Shown piece after piece: positions 51,557 through 60,537 of a stretch of DNA of 64,000 nucleotides. The notes under the pieces were generated by a model. It was given only the letters and a program-made list of their open reading frames with translations. It was not told the origin of the DNA and did no database searches. The position numbers and the translations under genes were made by a program. Every line of letters starts with the position of its first letter. Positions within the stretch are counted from its first letter, which is position 1. This stretch comes from JAXGXJ01 sp050943595 (GTDB taxonomy: Bacteria > Actinomycetota > Thermoleophilia > RBG-16-64-13): positions 69,100-133,099 of the forward strand of contig JBMNPM010000005.1 of the NCBI GenBank assembly GCA_050943595.1. The letters are read 5' to 3'.

Positions 51557-52774
51557 GTGACAAAAAGAGTCGTGGCTGTTGTGTGCATGTTGGTCGTTGT
51601 CGCCCTTGTCGGTTTGATCGCCGGCTGTGGCGGTCGGTTGCCCAACGATGCCGTAGCCCAGGTAGGGGAAACATACATTACCGCGGACCAACTGGACGCC
51701 CGCACCAGCGACTTTGCCGCCTACTATGCGGGATCGGTGCCCGACGAGAAGACGGATCCGGAAGGCTACAAACAGTTCAAGCAAGAGGTGCTCGGCTACA
51801 TGGTCACCTATGAGGTGGTCAAGCAGAAGGCGCCGGAGTTGAAGATCAGCGTGACTGATGAGCAGGTCCAAACCGAGATCGACAGCATTCTCCAAGAGAG
51901 CTTTGGTGGGGACCAGGCCAAGTTCGACGAGGCGCTTGAGGCTCAGAACATGACCATGGACCAACTGAAGGCCAACTACAAGGAGTCCATGTTGCTGCAG
52001 GCCGCCTATGAGAAAGTGACCGAGGGCATCACCAGCATCCCTGATGCCGACATCGCTCAATACTATGAGCAGCACAAGAAGGACTACTACGTAGATGAGA
52101 CTCGGACGGCGCGACACATCCTTATATCGCCCGCGAAGGACACCGGTGCTGAGACCACGTCCACTACGGCAGGTGCCTCTACCACCACAACCGCTGCGCC
52201 TACCGAGGCCGATTGGGCGGCTGCTTTGGCCACTGCACAGAAGGTGCGGGAGGAGTTGGTAGCGGGCGCAGACTGGAAGGCGGAGGCGAGTAAGTATTCA
52301 GACGACACGGGGACCAAGGCCAACGGCGGCGACTTGGGCGCGATCTCAAAGGGTGAGATGGTGGCGGAATTCGAAGAGTCCGTCTTCTCGATGGGCAAGG
52401 ATGAGATCTCTCAACCGGTCAAGACCATATACGGTTACCACGTGATCCAGGTCACCGGCATTACTGAGGCCACGCAGAGGACTCTTGAAGAGGTCAAGGC
52501 CGATATCTCCGCTCAGATGATCAACGACAAGAAGACCGAGACTTGGGATGCTTGGCTCGTCAAGGCCAAGGACGAACTGAAGGTTGTCTACAAGGAAGGC
52601 ATGGAGCCGACTACGACGACGACTGAGGCCACGACGACGACTGAGGCTGCGGGCGGCTCCACCACTACGAACGCGCCTGCTCCCACCGCCACGACTGAAG
52701 CCTCCACCACTACAACTGAAGCCGGTTCGACTATCACTACGGCGGCGCCCACGACGGCCACCACTGTCCCCTAA
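51557..52774 (+). CDS. PrsA/SurA-like peptidyl-prolyl isomerase lipoprotein
   Basis: The 405-residue protein has a lipoprotein signal (VVAVVCMLVVVALVGLIAGC), a SurA_N-like helical domain (to about 190), and a parvulin domain starting TARHILISPA and ending YGYHVIQVTG. A Thr-rich insert of about 25 residues lies early in the parvulin domain after HILISP, and a second Thr-rich tail (TTTTEATTTTEA) ends the protein. It would fold secreted proteins outside the membrane. GTG 51557 follows a GAGG site; it faces the SLH protease gene divergently. Confidence 0.9.
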   Translation: MTKRVVAVVCMLVVVALVGLIAGCGGRLPNDAVAQVGETYITADQLDARTSDFAAYYAGSVPDEKTDPEGYKQFKQEVLGYMVTYEVVKQKAPELKISVTDEQVQTEIDSILQESFGGDQAKFDEALEAQNMTMDQLKANYKESMLLQAAYEKVTEGITSIPDADIAQYYEQHKKDYYVDETRTARHILISPAKDTGAETTSTTAGASTTTTAAPTEADWAAALATAQKVREELVAGADWKAEASKYSDDTGTKANGGDLGAISKGEMVAEFEESVFSMGKDEISQPVKTIYGYHVIQVTGITEATQRTLEEVKADISAQMINDKKTETWDAWLVKAKDELKVVYKEGMEPTTTTTEATTTTEAAGGSTTTNAPAPTATTEASTTTTEAGSTITTAAPTTATTVP

Positions 52775-52816
52775 GAGACCGCCGAGCGCCTCTACGGCGC
52801 GCGGCGACAGGCAATG

Positions 52817-52860
52817 ACCAATAGGGCGGACCGGCCGGAAGGCCGGTCCGCCCTATTGGT
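52817..52860. terminator. Perfect 20-bp hairpin between convergent genes
   Basis: ACCAATAGGGCGGACCGGCC is followed by a GGAA tetraloop and its exact complement. It sits between convergent genes and is a probable bidirectional terminator, though no T run is present. Confidence 0.8.
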
Positions 52861-52878
52861 ATAACGTATACAGTCGGT

Positions 52879-53661
52879 CTATAGTCCGGGGGCGAAGCGG
52901 AACTGTTGTTCTGGATCGATGATGGCCAGGATCTGCGTGATGCAACCGTCGCCTCCCGGCCAGCGCCATGGTAGGACCATGAAGGTGCAGCGCTTGCCCG
53001 TCACCTCGTCGAGGTCCCCACCGACATTCTCGATGCTCGGTATGCCGCCGTCGACCATGAGGGTTTTGTGCGCCGTCTCCCAGCCGGGAAAGTCGTCTAT
53101 GGGGTCGTTCCCGAACATCTCTTTGTACTCTTCGATGAGGTGGGGCTGCGTTGGACCCAGGCCATGGTTCACGAGTTTCGTAGCCATGGGATGGTCGTTG
53201 GCTTGGCATCCGAAGCCAACCAGTTTCACCTTCTTGTCGACCAGCCATTGGGCACCGTCCACATAGATGCCGCAGCCGTATGCGAAGTATTCGTCAGTGT
53301 CGGCCCACTTGTGGTGATAGCCGGTGTTGATGAACACCATGTCACCCTCTTGGATCTTCGGCGTAGCGTTCTCGAGATCCTCAGCGGTTATGATTCCCCA
53401 TTTCTCTTTGGGAATACTGATGGCCACACCCGTGCCGAACATGCGCCACAACGGATAGTCGTTGATGCTGGGCATGCACTCGGTCACGTGTAGAGGGGCA
53501 TCCATGTGGGTGCAGCGATGCATGATGCCGGACCACTCGATCTGGTAGATGCCGTCTCGGGCGTGGAACTTCCGCACATCGATGTCTACTCCGGGAGGTG
53601 ATGGCCACTGCGGCATGAACTGAGTGAACGTATGGCTCAAACTGTAGATTTTGACGCTCAA
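52879..53661 (-). CDS. Cyclase/kynurenine-formamidase-like metal hydrolase, copy 1
   Basis: The 260-residue protein belongs to the cyclase (arylformamidase-like) superfamily. The metal motif HxGTHxDxPxH appears as HRCTHMDAPLH, with Cys in place of the Gly. Other shared segments are INTGYHHKWAD and GFGCQANDHPM. It is a paralogue of the next gene upstream, 28 bases away. Such enzymes hydrolyse amides or cyclic esters; the substrate is unknown. Confidence 0.85.
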   Translation of the reverse strand: MSVKIYSLSHTFTQFMPQWPSPPGVDIDVRKFHARDGIYQIEWSGIMHRCTHMDAPLHVTECMPSINDYPLWRMFGTGVAISIPKEKWGIITAEDLENATPKIQEGDMVFINTGYHHKWADTDEYFAYGCGIYVDGAQWLVDKKVKLVGFGCQANDHPMATKLVNHGLGPTQPHLIEEYKEMFGNDPIDDFPGWETAHKTLMVDGGIPSIENVGGDLDEVTGKRCTFMVLPWRWPGGDGCITQILAIIDPEQQFRFAPGL

Positions 53662-53689
53662 GCGCGTGTCCTTTCGGCTCAGCTGATGA

Positions 53690-54496
53690 TTAATTGCCGG
53701 GTTCTATTCGGGCTTGTCCGGTAGGATCGAACATGGCGATCAACCGCACCGGGCAGGCATCGCCGTGGTTGAACTTCCAGGGCACGGCGCCTAGAGTAGC
53801 CCGCCTGCCCTTGACCATATCCGCATCGCCACCCACTTGCTCGATAGTGGGGATGCCGGCGGCCAAGAGTGTCTTGTGCGCAACGTGAAGCTCACCGTGT
53901 TCCTTGTTGGGATCGAGGCCGGTGGCCTCGTTGTATCTGAACGCTAGACGTTTCATCTGCGGTCCACCTCGATGGGGACCCATGGTAGTAGCCAGTGGAT
54001 GGTCGATATGGGGAGTGTCGATGCCCACCATCTTGGCACCGGCCTGCACGAGGTACTGGGCTGCGTCTTTGGTTAGACCTGGAGCCTGGCCGAAATACTC
54101 CAGACTGTCGGAGTATTTGTGGTGCCAGCCCGTAACGATGATCACTATATCGTCGGGTTCGATGGCCGGTGTGGCCGCTTGGATGTCCGCCGCCGTGATG
54201 ATCTGCCAATTAGCCTTGGGAATATCGAGGATCACGCCGTTGCCGAAGAAGCGGCTTGGATCGATGGCGGCCAGGTCCGCGCCTTTCTGGATGAGATGCA
54301 GAGGCGCGTTCATGTGAGTACCGGTGTGGAGCACGGTGGTGATCCTGAGCGCCAAGACTCCGTGCTGGGCATGCTTTATCGCACGCTCCATGCGCACATC
54401 GGGGTCACCAGGATAGGATGGTGCGCCGTGACCCCAGAGATGGCTCAACTCGACCAGCTGCAGCCCTGTGTAGGGATCGGTGACGACGTTTGGCAT
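53690..54496 (-). CDS. Cyclase/kynurenine-formamidase-like metal hydrolase, copy 2
   Basis: The 268-residue protein matches copy 1 along its length. Its metal motif reads HTGTHMNAPLH: the Gly is normal but the Asp has become Asn, and IVTGWHHKYSD and DTPHIDHPLATTM follow. The paired copies therefore depart from the motif at different positions and may form a hetero-oligomer. ATG 54496 has AAGGAG upstream. The start is 73 bases from a perfect palindrome that also faces the DUF6485-like gene. Confidence 0.85.
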   Translation of the reverse strand: MPNVVTDPYTGLQLVELSHLWGHGAPSYPGDPDVRMERAIKHAQHGVLALRITTVLHTGTHMNAPLHLIQKGADLAAIDPSRFFGNGVILDIPKANWQIITAADIQAATPAIEPDDIVIIVTGWHHKYSDSLEYFGQAPGLTKDAAQYLVQAGAKMVGIDTPHIDHPLATTMGPHRGGPQMKRLAFRYNEATGLDPNKEHGELHVAHKTLLAAGIPTIEQVGGDADMVKGRRATLGAVPWKFNHGDACPVRLIAMFDPTGQARIEPGN

Positions 54497-54568
54497 GTTT
54501 GATCTCCTTGCGCGATCGAATGCTCGGGCCGGGGCCGGCATCCAGTCCCCCGACAGCATCCAGTTCCC

Positions 54569-54600
54569 CAACTGAATGGTATTATAATACCATTCAGTTG
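54569..54600. promoter_or_regulatory. Perfect 32-bp palindromic operator overlapping divergent -10 boxes
   Basis: CAACTGAATGGTATTA is followed directly by its exact complement. The centre gives TATAAT on both strands (54583-54588 plus, 54586-54581 minus). A protein dimer bound here would block both the cyclase pair and the DUF6485-like gene. Confidence 0.75.
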
Positions 54601-54682
54601 AAATGCTAAACCCGGAGATAGGGTGCCGGTATCAGCCTAAATCGTTGTTCGATTGTTCGTTCGCTAAGGGGTGGGCTCGACC

Positions 54683-54886
54683 ATGGAATGCAAGGAGGAT
54701 ACGAACCTCGACCGCTGCAACTGCAGCTATCCGGGCTGTCCGCGCAAGGGGATCTGCTGCGACTGCATCTCGTACCATCTGAGGAGTCGCGAGTTGCCCG
54801 CCTGTGCCTTCCCCGCCGAAGCCGAACGCACATACGATCGCTCCTTCACCCACTTTGTCCGGATGGTCGAAGAAGGTAGGGTCTGA
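54683..54886 (+). CDS. Small cysteine-rich protein, DUF6485-like
   Basis: The 67-residue protein has MECKEDTNLDRCNCSYPGC followed by RKGICCDCISYHLRSRELPA, then CAFPAEAERTYDRSFTHFV. The spacing of eight Cys fits small zinc-binding proteins of the DUF6485 family found in anaerobes. Function is unknown. ATG 54683 is used. It is divergent from the cyclase pair across the 32-bp palindrome. Confidence 0.8.
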   Translation: MECKEDTNLDRCNCSYPGCPRKGICCDCISYHLRSRELPACAFPAEAERTYDRSFTHFVRMVEEGRV

Positions 54887-54892
54887 CCGGTC

Positions 54893-55105
54893 TCAGATCT
54901 TAGGCGCTGGATCAGTCGTCTGCACATCAGTCTGCACCTCAGTCGTCCGGAAAGTTCGCGTGGGAGACCATTGCCTCCGGGGGTGGACGACGTTGATGGG
55001 TCGTCCCTTGAGGAAGCGCGCCAGGTTCTCCGTCGCCACCTCTAAGAGACGGTGTTGAGCCTCCCGCGGTGCCCAGGCGAAGTGCGACGTTATGATGCAG
55101 TACCC
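54893..55105 (-). pseudogene. Remnant of a D-2-hydroxyacid dehydrogenase (3' end only)
   Basis: The minus strand encodes 70 codons ending at TGA 54893: YCIITSHFAWAPREAQHRLL, then EVATENLARFLKGRPINVVH. This matches the C-terminal end of D-2-hydroxyacid dehydrogenases (HIAWASREAR...PINVV in glycerate dehydrogenases). The frame is cut by TGA at 55106, within the end of the HAD gene in another frame. The 5' four-fifths of the gene is absent. Confidence 0.75.
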
Positions 55106-55770
55106 TCACCAAGTACATCCCGGACGGTCTGCGGATCCAGCCTCTCGATGGACTCGAGAGCGTGGTCCGTCAGGGTCAAGGTCTCCGTATCGAGCGGCCG
55201 GTGAGGCTGCGGGATGGCGATCACTTTCAGACCGGCCGCCTTGGCCGCCCGGATGCCGAAGCGCGAATCCTCTACTGCGACGCAGCGCTGGGGGCGGATC
55301 CCCAGCCGTTCGCAGGCCTTGAGATAGACGTCCGGCTGCGGCTTGCCGTGTGGTACATCGTCAGACGAGACCCAGGTGGAAAAGAATCTACCCAGCCCGG
55401 ATCTCTCCAGGATGAACGCGATGACCGGTCGCGGTGAGGAGCTGGCCAGAGCGAGCGGATATGCTGCCGCAAGGCGCGTTATGGTCTCTGCAGCACTCGG
55501 TAACAGAGGGATTACCTCCTCGTAGGCTGCGAGGAGCCCATCAATGACTCGGGAGATGATCTCCCTCTCCTTAAAAGGGATTCCGATCACATGATGAAGG
55601 TAGGCGGCCCATTGCTGGGAATTGTCGCCTCCTGCGAAGGCCTCCTCGTCAAGATCACTCAGGGGGATACAGCATTCGGTGAACAACTCCGTGATGAGAC
55701 GTTGCCAGATCTCTCCTGAGTCGAGGATCACACCGTCCATGTCGAAGACAACGGCCTGACGTTTGTCCAT
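55090..55770 (-). CDS. HAD phosphatase (beta-phosphoglucomutase/hexitol-phosphatase-like)
   Basis: The 226-residue HAD protein has VFDMDGVILDSGEIWQRL (nucleophile Asp), LALASSSPRPVIAF (motif II), KPQPDVYLKACERLGI (motif III Lys) and VAVEDSRFGIRAAKAAG (motif IV). This set is typical of sugar-phosphate phosphatases and beta-phosphoglucomutase. The C-terminus abuts the remnant dehydrogenase. The start is ATG 55770; an open frame reaches 55782. Confidence 0.88.
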   Translation of the reverse strand: MDKRQAVVFDMDGVILDSGEIWQRLITELFTECCIPLSDLDEEAFAGGDNSQQWAAYLHHVIGIPFKEREIISRVIDGLLAAYEEVIPLLPSAAETITRLAAAYPLALASSSPRPVIAFILERSGLGRFFSTWVSSDDVPHGKPQPDVYLKACERLGIRPQRCVAVEDSRFGIRAAKAAGLKVIAIPQPHRPLDTETLTLTDHALESIERLDPQTVRDVLGEGTAS

Positions 55771-55786
55771 GTGTACGACCACCTAC

Positions 55787-58675
55787 CTACTGCGCACCGT
55801 TTTCCAGCGCCCGGAGGGCGCTGATGACCTCACCGAGCTGCTTGATTTTGGTTCCATATGCCGCCCAGTCATCCCCCCGCTGAGCTGCACGGGCTTCCTC
55901 GTAGAGCCGGTCGGCGAGATCGAGCAGCGTCTTGCGATCGGTTGGGAGGTCGGCTCCGGGGACTGTGGTGGTGGCCGATGGCCCCGTGGTCGTCGTCGAC
56001 GGCTCACTGGTGGCAGTCGTATCACCGGACTCCGTTGTCGAAGTCGTGCTGGTGGGGGTCGTGCCGTCCTTCGACGAGAAGATGGCCTCTAGAGCCGAGG
56101 TCAGATCGGGCTCCATGACTACTTGGTCGCCGTAGGCCGCGATTACCCGTGTGAGTTCTGGGATGGCTCCCTTCTCGGCCTCCAGATACAGCGGCTCTAC
56201 ATAGAGGATCGAATCTTCCACCGGGATGACCAAGAGATTGCCTCGGATGACGTTGCTTCCCGCCTGGTCCCACAGAGTAATCTGCGAGGAGATGACCGGA
56301 TCGTTGGTGATACGGGCCTCGATCTGCGAAGGACCAAACACCAATTTTTCCTTGGGAAAGTCGATGAGCATGAGTTCGCCGTACTTGTCGCCGTCCATCC
56401 TGGCGGCCATCCAGGAGATCATGTTTTGTTTGGAGCGCGGCGAGAATGGCTGCAGGAGCACCAACTCCTCTTTGGTCTCGCCGGGCAGTACCATCATCAC
56501 ATAGTAGGGTATTACCCTGATCTCTTCGCCTCCGTAGACCTCTCGGGGGATCTCCCACACGTCTTCTTTGTTATAGAAGATCTGAGGCTCCTTCATGTGA
56601 TAGAGGGCGAGGGTGCCTGCCTGCACACTGAAGAGATCCTCGGGATAGCGGAGGTGCCGGCGGATGTCTTCAGGCATCTTGTCGGCGGAGGTGAACAGGC
56701 CGGGATGGATCTTGCCCCAGGTGTTCGCGATAGCGTCGTTGGGCTCCATCTGATAAAAGGTCACATCTCCGTTGTACGCATCGACGACTACCTTGATGGA
56801 GTTACGGATGTAGTTGAGACCGCCGGAGCTCGGCTGCGAGTTGGGGAAGAGATCGGTGGTCGTATAAGCGTCCCAGATCCACACCAAGCTGCCATCGTCA
56901 CGAAGCACAATGTACGGGTCCTGATCGTAGCGCAGGAACGGGGCGATGGTCTGCACGCGCTCCTCGATCGATCGCCGGTACAGGATGCGCGACTCGGACT
57001 GGAGGTAGTCGGACACGAGCAACTTGAGTGAAGCGAAGCGTACACTGAAGATGATCTTACGGGAGAGATTGCCGATCCCCACTCCGCCCTTGCCCTCATA
57101 CTCAGTGAAAACGTTCTCGTCACCCAGAGGGTAGTCGAACTCCTTGGCCGTCGTCTTTACCAACACGAATGAGTCGGGCACTTCCCCGTAGTAGATCTGA
57201 GGCCGTGTCACTTTAAGCGACGAGGTGCCACGAGGTGGAATGTCGCTCAGAAAAAGTTTGGGTAGCCCTTCCTCGGCGGCTTCGCTCACCGGACTGACCA
57301 CCACTCCGTACCCATGAGTGTAGGTGAGGTGCTCGTTGACCCAGGTACGGGCCTGGGGGCTCAGGTCTGCGCTGCTGAATTCCCGAGGTGCGATGAGTAC
57401 CTGCCGGTAGCGGCCGTCCACTGTGTAGCGGTCGATGTCCACATCATTGAAGGAGTAGTAAGTACGGATCTCCTGGATCTGACGGTATGCGCGGAGGGCG
57501 GTGGCGGGGTCCCATACGCGCACGTTGTCGATCGTCGCTGCATTTGCTTTGACGGCCTCCATGTCGAGATTGGTGTTCGCTTCAAACGATGCCGACTCCA
57601 CCTGATCTAAATTGAACGCCCATCGAGTGGCCTTGATGTTATTTGCGATGTATGGGCTCTCCTTCTGGATCTCCGTAGGCAGCACCCGATACTGCTGGAC
57701 GATAGCCGGATAGATCTGCCCCGCGAACAGCCAGGTGACGAACAATAGACCTATGGCGATGATGGGAAGACGCCAGCCGCGGAAGTAGATGTTGATGAGG
57801 AAGAGCACCGCTGCGATCAGGGCCACGATGGCCAGGAAGCGTAGCACCGGTATCTGGACGTGTACATCGGTGTAACTGGGACCAAAGGTGGCCCCGCGTT
57901 CCGAGTATGCCAGCCCCCATACGCCGAGCAGGTAATCCGCAGCCTTACCCAACATAGCGATCGCGAAGATGACCGAGAGGTGGGCCTTCACATGGGGCGA
58001 GGTCCGTAGGGTCCGGCCCTCGCCGGTGATGGCTCGGCTGGAGATGTAGATGATCACGACGGCGATGAAAGAGAGGAGAAGGGCCAGCATCACGAAGATG
58101 AGGATCAAACGGGCCACGGGAATAGTGAATACGAAGAAAGCGGCGTCTCGTCCAAGGACGGGGGCTGTGAAACCAAAGTCGGACTGTTGCAGGAAGAGCC
58201 ATATCGTTTGCCAGGACCCCCCATACCCGAGGGCGAAGATGATGGCCAGGATGATGGATGTGGCCAGGAACAGTCGCCGGCCCCTCTGGGTTCTCGTATC
58301 GACCAGGTCGTAGACCTCAGACTCCCCGTCGCCGGCCGGCCTCAGCCGCGGCGCGAAGTGCTGGGCAAGGCGGACGTTCCCGTAGAAGATGCCGAAGAAC
58401 ACTACGCCGAATCCCACCATCACCACCAATCGAGCCCAGATCCTCGTCCAGAAAACGGTGGTGTAGTCGACCTCTTGGAACCAGAGATACTCGGTAAAGA
58501 ATCGGGACACGATCACGAGGAGGATCAGCAGGACGACGATCACCGCTGGGATCAGAACAGCGGTACGCTTCTTCCAGCTGGCTCCCTTCCACCAATCGAC
58601 GAAACCGCGCAGTTGCTGTCCAGGCGTCTTGGTCGGCATGCCCATTGGTGGCATGCCGCTGCTCGGACCTCGCAT
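55787..58675 (-). CDS. UPF0182 family membrane protein
   Basis: The 962-residue protein has seven or so N-terminal membrane segments (to about residue 320) and a long extracellular region with RYTVDGRYRQVLIAPREF and HGYGVVVSPVSEA, typical of UPF0182. A Thr/Ser-rich segment (about 880-910) precedes a short C-terminal helical part. The function is unknown; the family is found mainly in Actinobacteria and some cyanobacteria and clostridia. GGGAGG lies eight bases before ATG 58675, so this start is preferred to ATG 58681. TACAAT at about 58739 (minus strand) may be its -10. Confidence 0.9.
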   Translation of the reverse strand: MRGPSSGMPPMGMPTKTPGQQLRGFVDWWKGASWKKRTAVLIPAVIVVLLILLVIVSRFFTEYLWFQEVDYTTVFWTRIWARLVVMVGFGVVFFGIFYGNVRLAQHFAPRLRPAGDGESEVYDLVDTRTQRGRRLFLATSIILAIIFALGYGGSWQTIWLFLQQSDFGFTAPVLGRDAAFFVFTIPVARLILIFVMLALLLSFIAVVIIYISSRAITGEGRTLRTSPHVKAHLSVIFAIAMLGKAADYLLGVWGLAYSERGATFGPSYTDVHVQIPVLRFLAIVALIAAVLFLINIYFRGWRLPIIAIGLLFVTWLFAGQIYPAIVQQYRVLPTEIQKESPYIANNIKATRWAFNLDQVESASFEANTNLDMEAVKANAATIDNVRVWDPATALRAYRQIQEIRTYYSFNDVDIDRYTVDGRYRQVLIAPREFSSADLSPQARTWVNEHLTYTHGYGVVVSPVSEAAEEGLPKLFLSDIPPRGTSSLKVTRPQIYYGEVPDSFVLVKTTAKEFDYPLGDENVFTEYEGKGGVGIGNLSRKIIFSVRFASLKLLVSDYLQSESRILYRRSIEERVQTIAPFLRYDQDPYIVLRDDGSLVWIWDAYTTTDLFPNSQPSSGGLNYIRNSIKVVVDAYNGDVTFYQMEPNDAIANTWGKIHPGLFTSADKMPEDIRRHLRYPEDLFSVQAGTLALYHMKEPQIFYNKEDVWEIPREVYGGEEIRVIPYYVMMVLPGETKEELVLLQPFSPRSKQNMISWMAARMDGDKYGELMLIDFPKEKLVFGPSQIEARITNDPVISSQITLWDQAGSNVIRGNLLVIPVEDSILYVEPLYLEAEKGAIPELTRVIAAYGDQVVMEPDLTSALEAIFSSKDGTTPTSTTSTTESGDTTATSEPSTTTTGPSATTTVPGADLPTDRKTLLDLADRLYEEARAAQRGDDWAAYGTKIKQLGEVISALRALENGAQ

Positions 58676-59153
58676 GATCATCGCCTCCCAGCGGGTACCT
58701 CAACCGCCCGCGTCGCACGTTGTTGAAAAAGGGATTGTACTAATTCCCGCAGCGGTCGTGGGCAAACTATCGGAAGACGACGATCCAAGGGCAGCTCAGG
58801 CCTCGGTCGCCTGCTTGTCGCCGAGGTCTGAGCTGCCCTTCTGGAGCACCATTGGGGATGGTCATTCTTTTATACCCATGTGGTGCATGTTGAAACTCAT
58901 TTGGGGCCCGCGTGCACAGAAATTTTTGTGTGTACACAGGTTTAACGACCGCCGCATAAGGGTAAATGGATTTTGATTCCCGAGTGATCACATGTCTGCA
59001 TCTGAAAAACTCACAAAGCGGTTCGTGGAGGAGACGCGGAACTAAATGACCGCGTAGTACGTGGAGACGGATCGAAGTGAGGGGGCGCGGATGACGGATC
59101 GTGTGGTCATTCGGGATTCGTTCTATCTTGACTGATGTCTTGGAGCCTCGGCT
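58676..59153. other. Gene-free interval with a large hairpin
   Basis: It separates UPF0182 from the nitroreductase gene, both on the minus strand. It includes a 54-base inverted repeat at 58787-58840. The stretch 58860-59100 is AT-richer and holds nothing recognised. Confidence 0.55.
58787..58840. terminator. Long hairpin, probable terminator or leader structure
   Basis: AAGGGCAGCTCAGGCCTCGG pairs with CCGAGGTCTGAGCTGCCCTT (one G-U pair, 14-base loop). There is no clear T run. Confidence 0.55.
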
Positions 59154-60062
59154 TCAGTTGCGAGGCTGCGGCGATCCAGTAGATCGGCCGGAGGCGTCTG
59201 CCGCTGCCACGATGCGGTATCGGGCCACCTGGGGTGATTCCAGGATCTTCCAGTGGCCGGTGACGCCCGCGAGACGTGCGCCCACCTCGAAGTGGAGCAT
59301 GGCTATGCCGCAGTCGAGTCGTCGCGACACCGGTTCGTCATGACCTTTCGGCTTCATGGAGATGGTGACCGCACCCGTGCGACCGGCGTGGGCCGCCGGT
59401 TCCCCTGTGGATGCACCTGCCGTGCTGTTGTGGTTGCCCAGCACGAACTGCCAGGGCTGCCGGTTCATGGCTGAGGGCGCCGAGCGCGCCACTCTCACTC
59501 CCTGTACCGCCCATGCCGGCCAGGTCTCTTCGTTGAATCCAGGAGCGATATCCTCCACCGGCCGTCGCTTGTGCGAGCCGACAAGGCGCTTCGTTACCTT
59601 TTCCCCGGCACGTGGGCGCGACTGCGCGTGGCCCAAGGGCGAGACCGCGAGCACGCGTTCGTTGCGGCCGAGCCTCGCCAGTTTCCGGGTCGCTTCGCGG
59701 TCGAAGTATCCGTCCACCCAGCACGAGTCGATGGCTCGAGAGGTCGCCTCCAGGATAACCGCCTCTCCCAGATAGCCCGCCGATTCCTGCATGCCGGGCT
59801 GGGCATCGTTTCCAATTATGACGATGCCCGATCGTGCGCCCACGACTCTGCCGTAGTGGCCGATGGTGCCTGTGAAGATGTGCTCAGGCAGGTTGCGCAC
59901 GACCGTCACCCGGGCCGTCTCCTTATCGAGGAAGGATTCCACCAGGCTTTCCAGCTGCTCCAAGATGGTCGGGTCCAAGGGCCCGGCGTCGTACGTGCGC
60001 GCTGAATGGCGGACCACAATGGCTGCGGCCCACTCAGTCACCGGCATGTTGTTTAATGCCAC
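59154..60062 (-). CDS. Nitroreductase family protein (TM1586-like)
   Basis: The 302-residue protein has two nitroreductase-like halves, with VVRHSARTYDAGPLDPTIL near the N-terminus and SAPSAMNRQPWQFVLGN around 195-210, the FMN-binding signature. The final region LDCGIAMLHFEVGARLAGVTG is also typical. It probably reduces nitro compounds or quinones with NAD(P)H; the substrate is unknown. GTG 60062 is used; ATG 60047 is an alternative. Confidence 0.85.
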   Translation of the reverse strand: MALNNMPVTEWAAAIVVRHSARTYDAGPLDPTILEQLESLVESFLDKETARVTVVRNLPEHIFTGTIGHYGRVVGARSGIVIIGNDAQPGMQESAGYLGEAVILEATSRAIDSCWVDGYFDREATRKLARLGRNERVLAVSPLGHAQSRPRAGEKVTKRLVGSHKRRPVEDIAPGFNEETWPAWAVQGVRVARSAPSAMNRQPWQFVLGNHNSTAGASTGEPAAHAGRTGAVTISMKPKGHDEPVSRRLDCGIAMLHFEVGARLAGVTGHWKILESPQVARYRIVAAADASGRSTGSPQPRN

Positions 60063-60175
60063 GGGTAGATACTGTGATTCTTCAGTTGTTATAGCTGGAA
60101 GGGTAACATCCCGTGGCGGGACGGCGCGACCTGCCGAGCGGTTAACTACGGATTAGGAAGGGCGGTTGAAGAAGC

Positions 60176-60454
60176 ATGAGTGAACATGGGGAATGCTTCG
60201 TCTGCGGCCGGCCTATCGACAACGACGAGGGTACAGGCTATTGCAGCGCCTGTGCCGCCGACACCGGGGTGTACGCGCAACGCGATGCCGTTGCGGTCGC
60301 CGACAACGGAACCGAAGGCGGCAGCGAGGTGGCTGCGCTCCGTCTTGCCGTCGACGACCTATCTGGGGAACTGCGGGAGTTGTCGGCGGCGCTGGGGCGC
60401 ACGGCTGAGCGGGTCGAGAGGTTGGAGCGGCGACTGGAGGACGCAGCCTCCTAG
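60176..60454 (+). CDS. Small zinc-ribbon and coiled-coil protein
   Basis: The 92-residue protein begins with a zinc-ribbon-like ECFVCGRPIDNDEGTGYCSAC and ends with a coiled-coil helix (LRELSAALGRTAERVERLER). Function is not recognised. It precedes the degenerate GGDEF gene by 83 bases. Confidence 0.7.
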   Translation: MSEHGECFVCGRPIDNDEGTGYCSACAADTGVYAQRDAVAVADNGTEGGSEVAALRLAVDDLSGELRELSAALGRTAERVERLERRLEDAAS

Positions 60455-60537
60455 CGATATGCCTGCATGGCTGATGGTGGCGCGAGATACAATAAATGCT
60501 TTGCACCACAGGTGATGATCATCTCTAAAGGACTGAC

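Noticed and set aside
54804..55058. Plus-strand 84-codon frame in the DUF6485-like region
   Set aside because: It overlaps the DUF6485-like gene out of frame and is antisense to the dehydrogenase remnant, which explains the reading.
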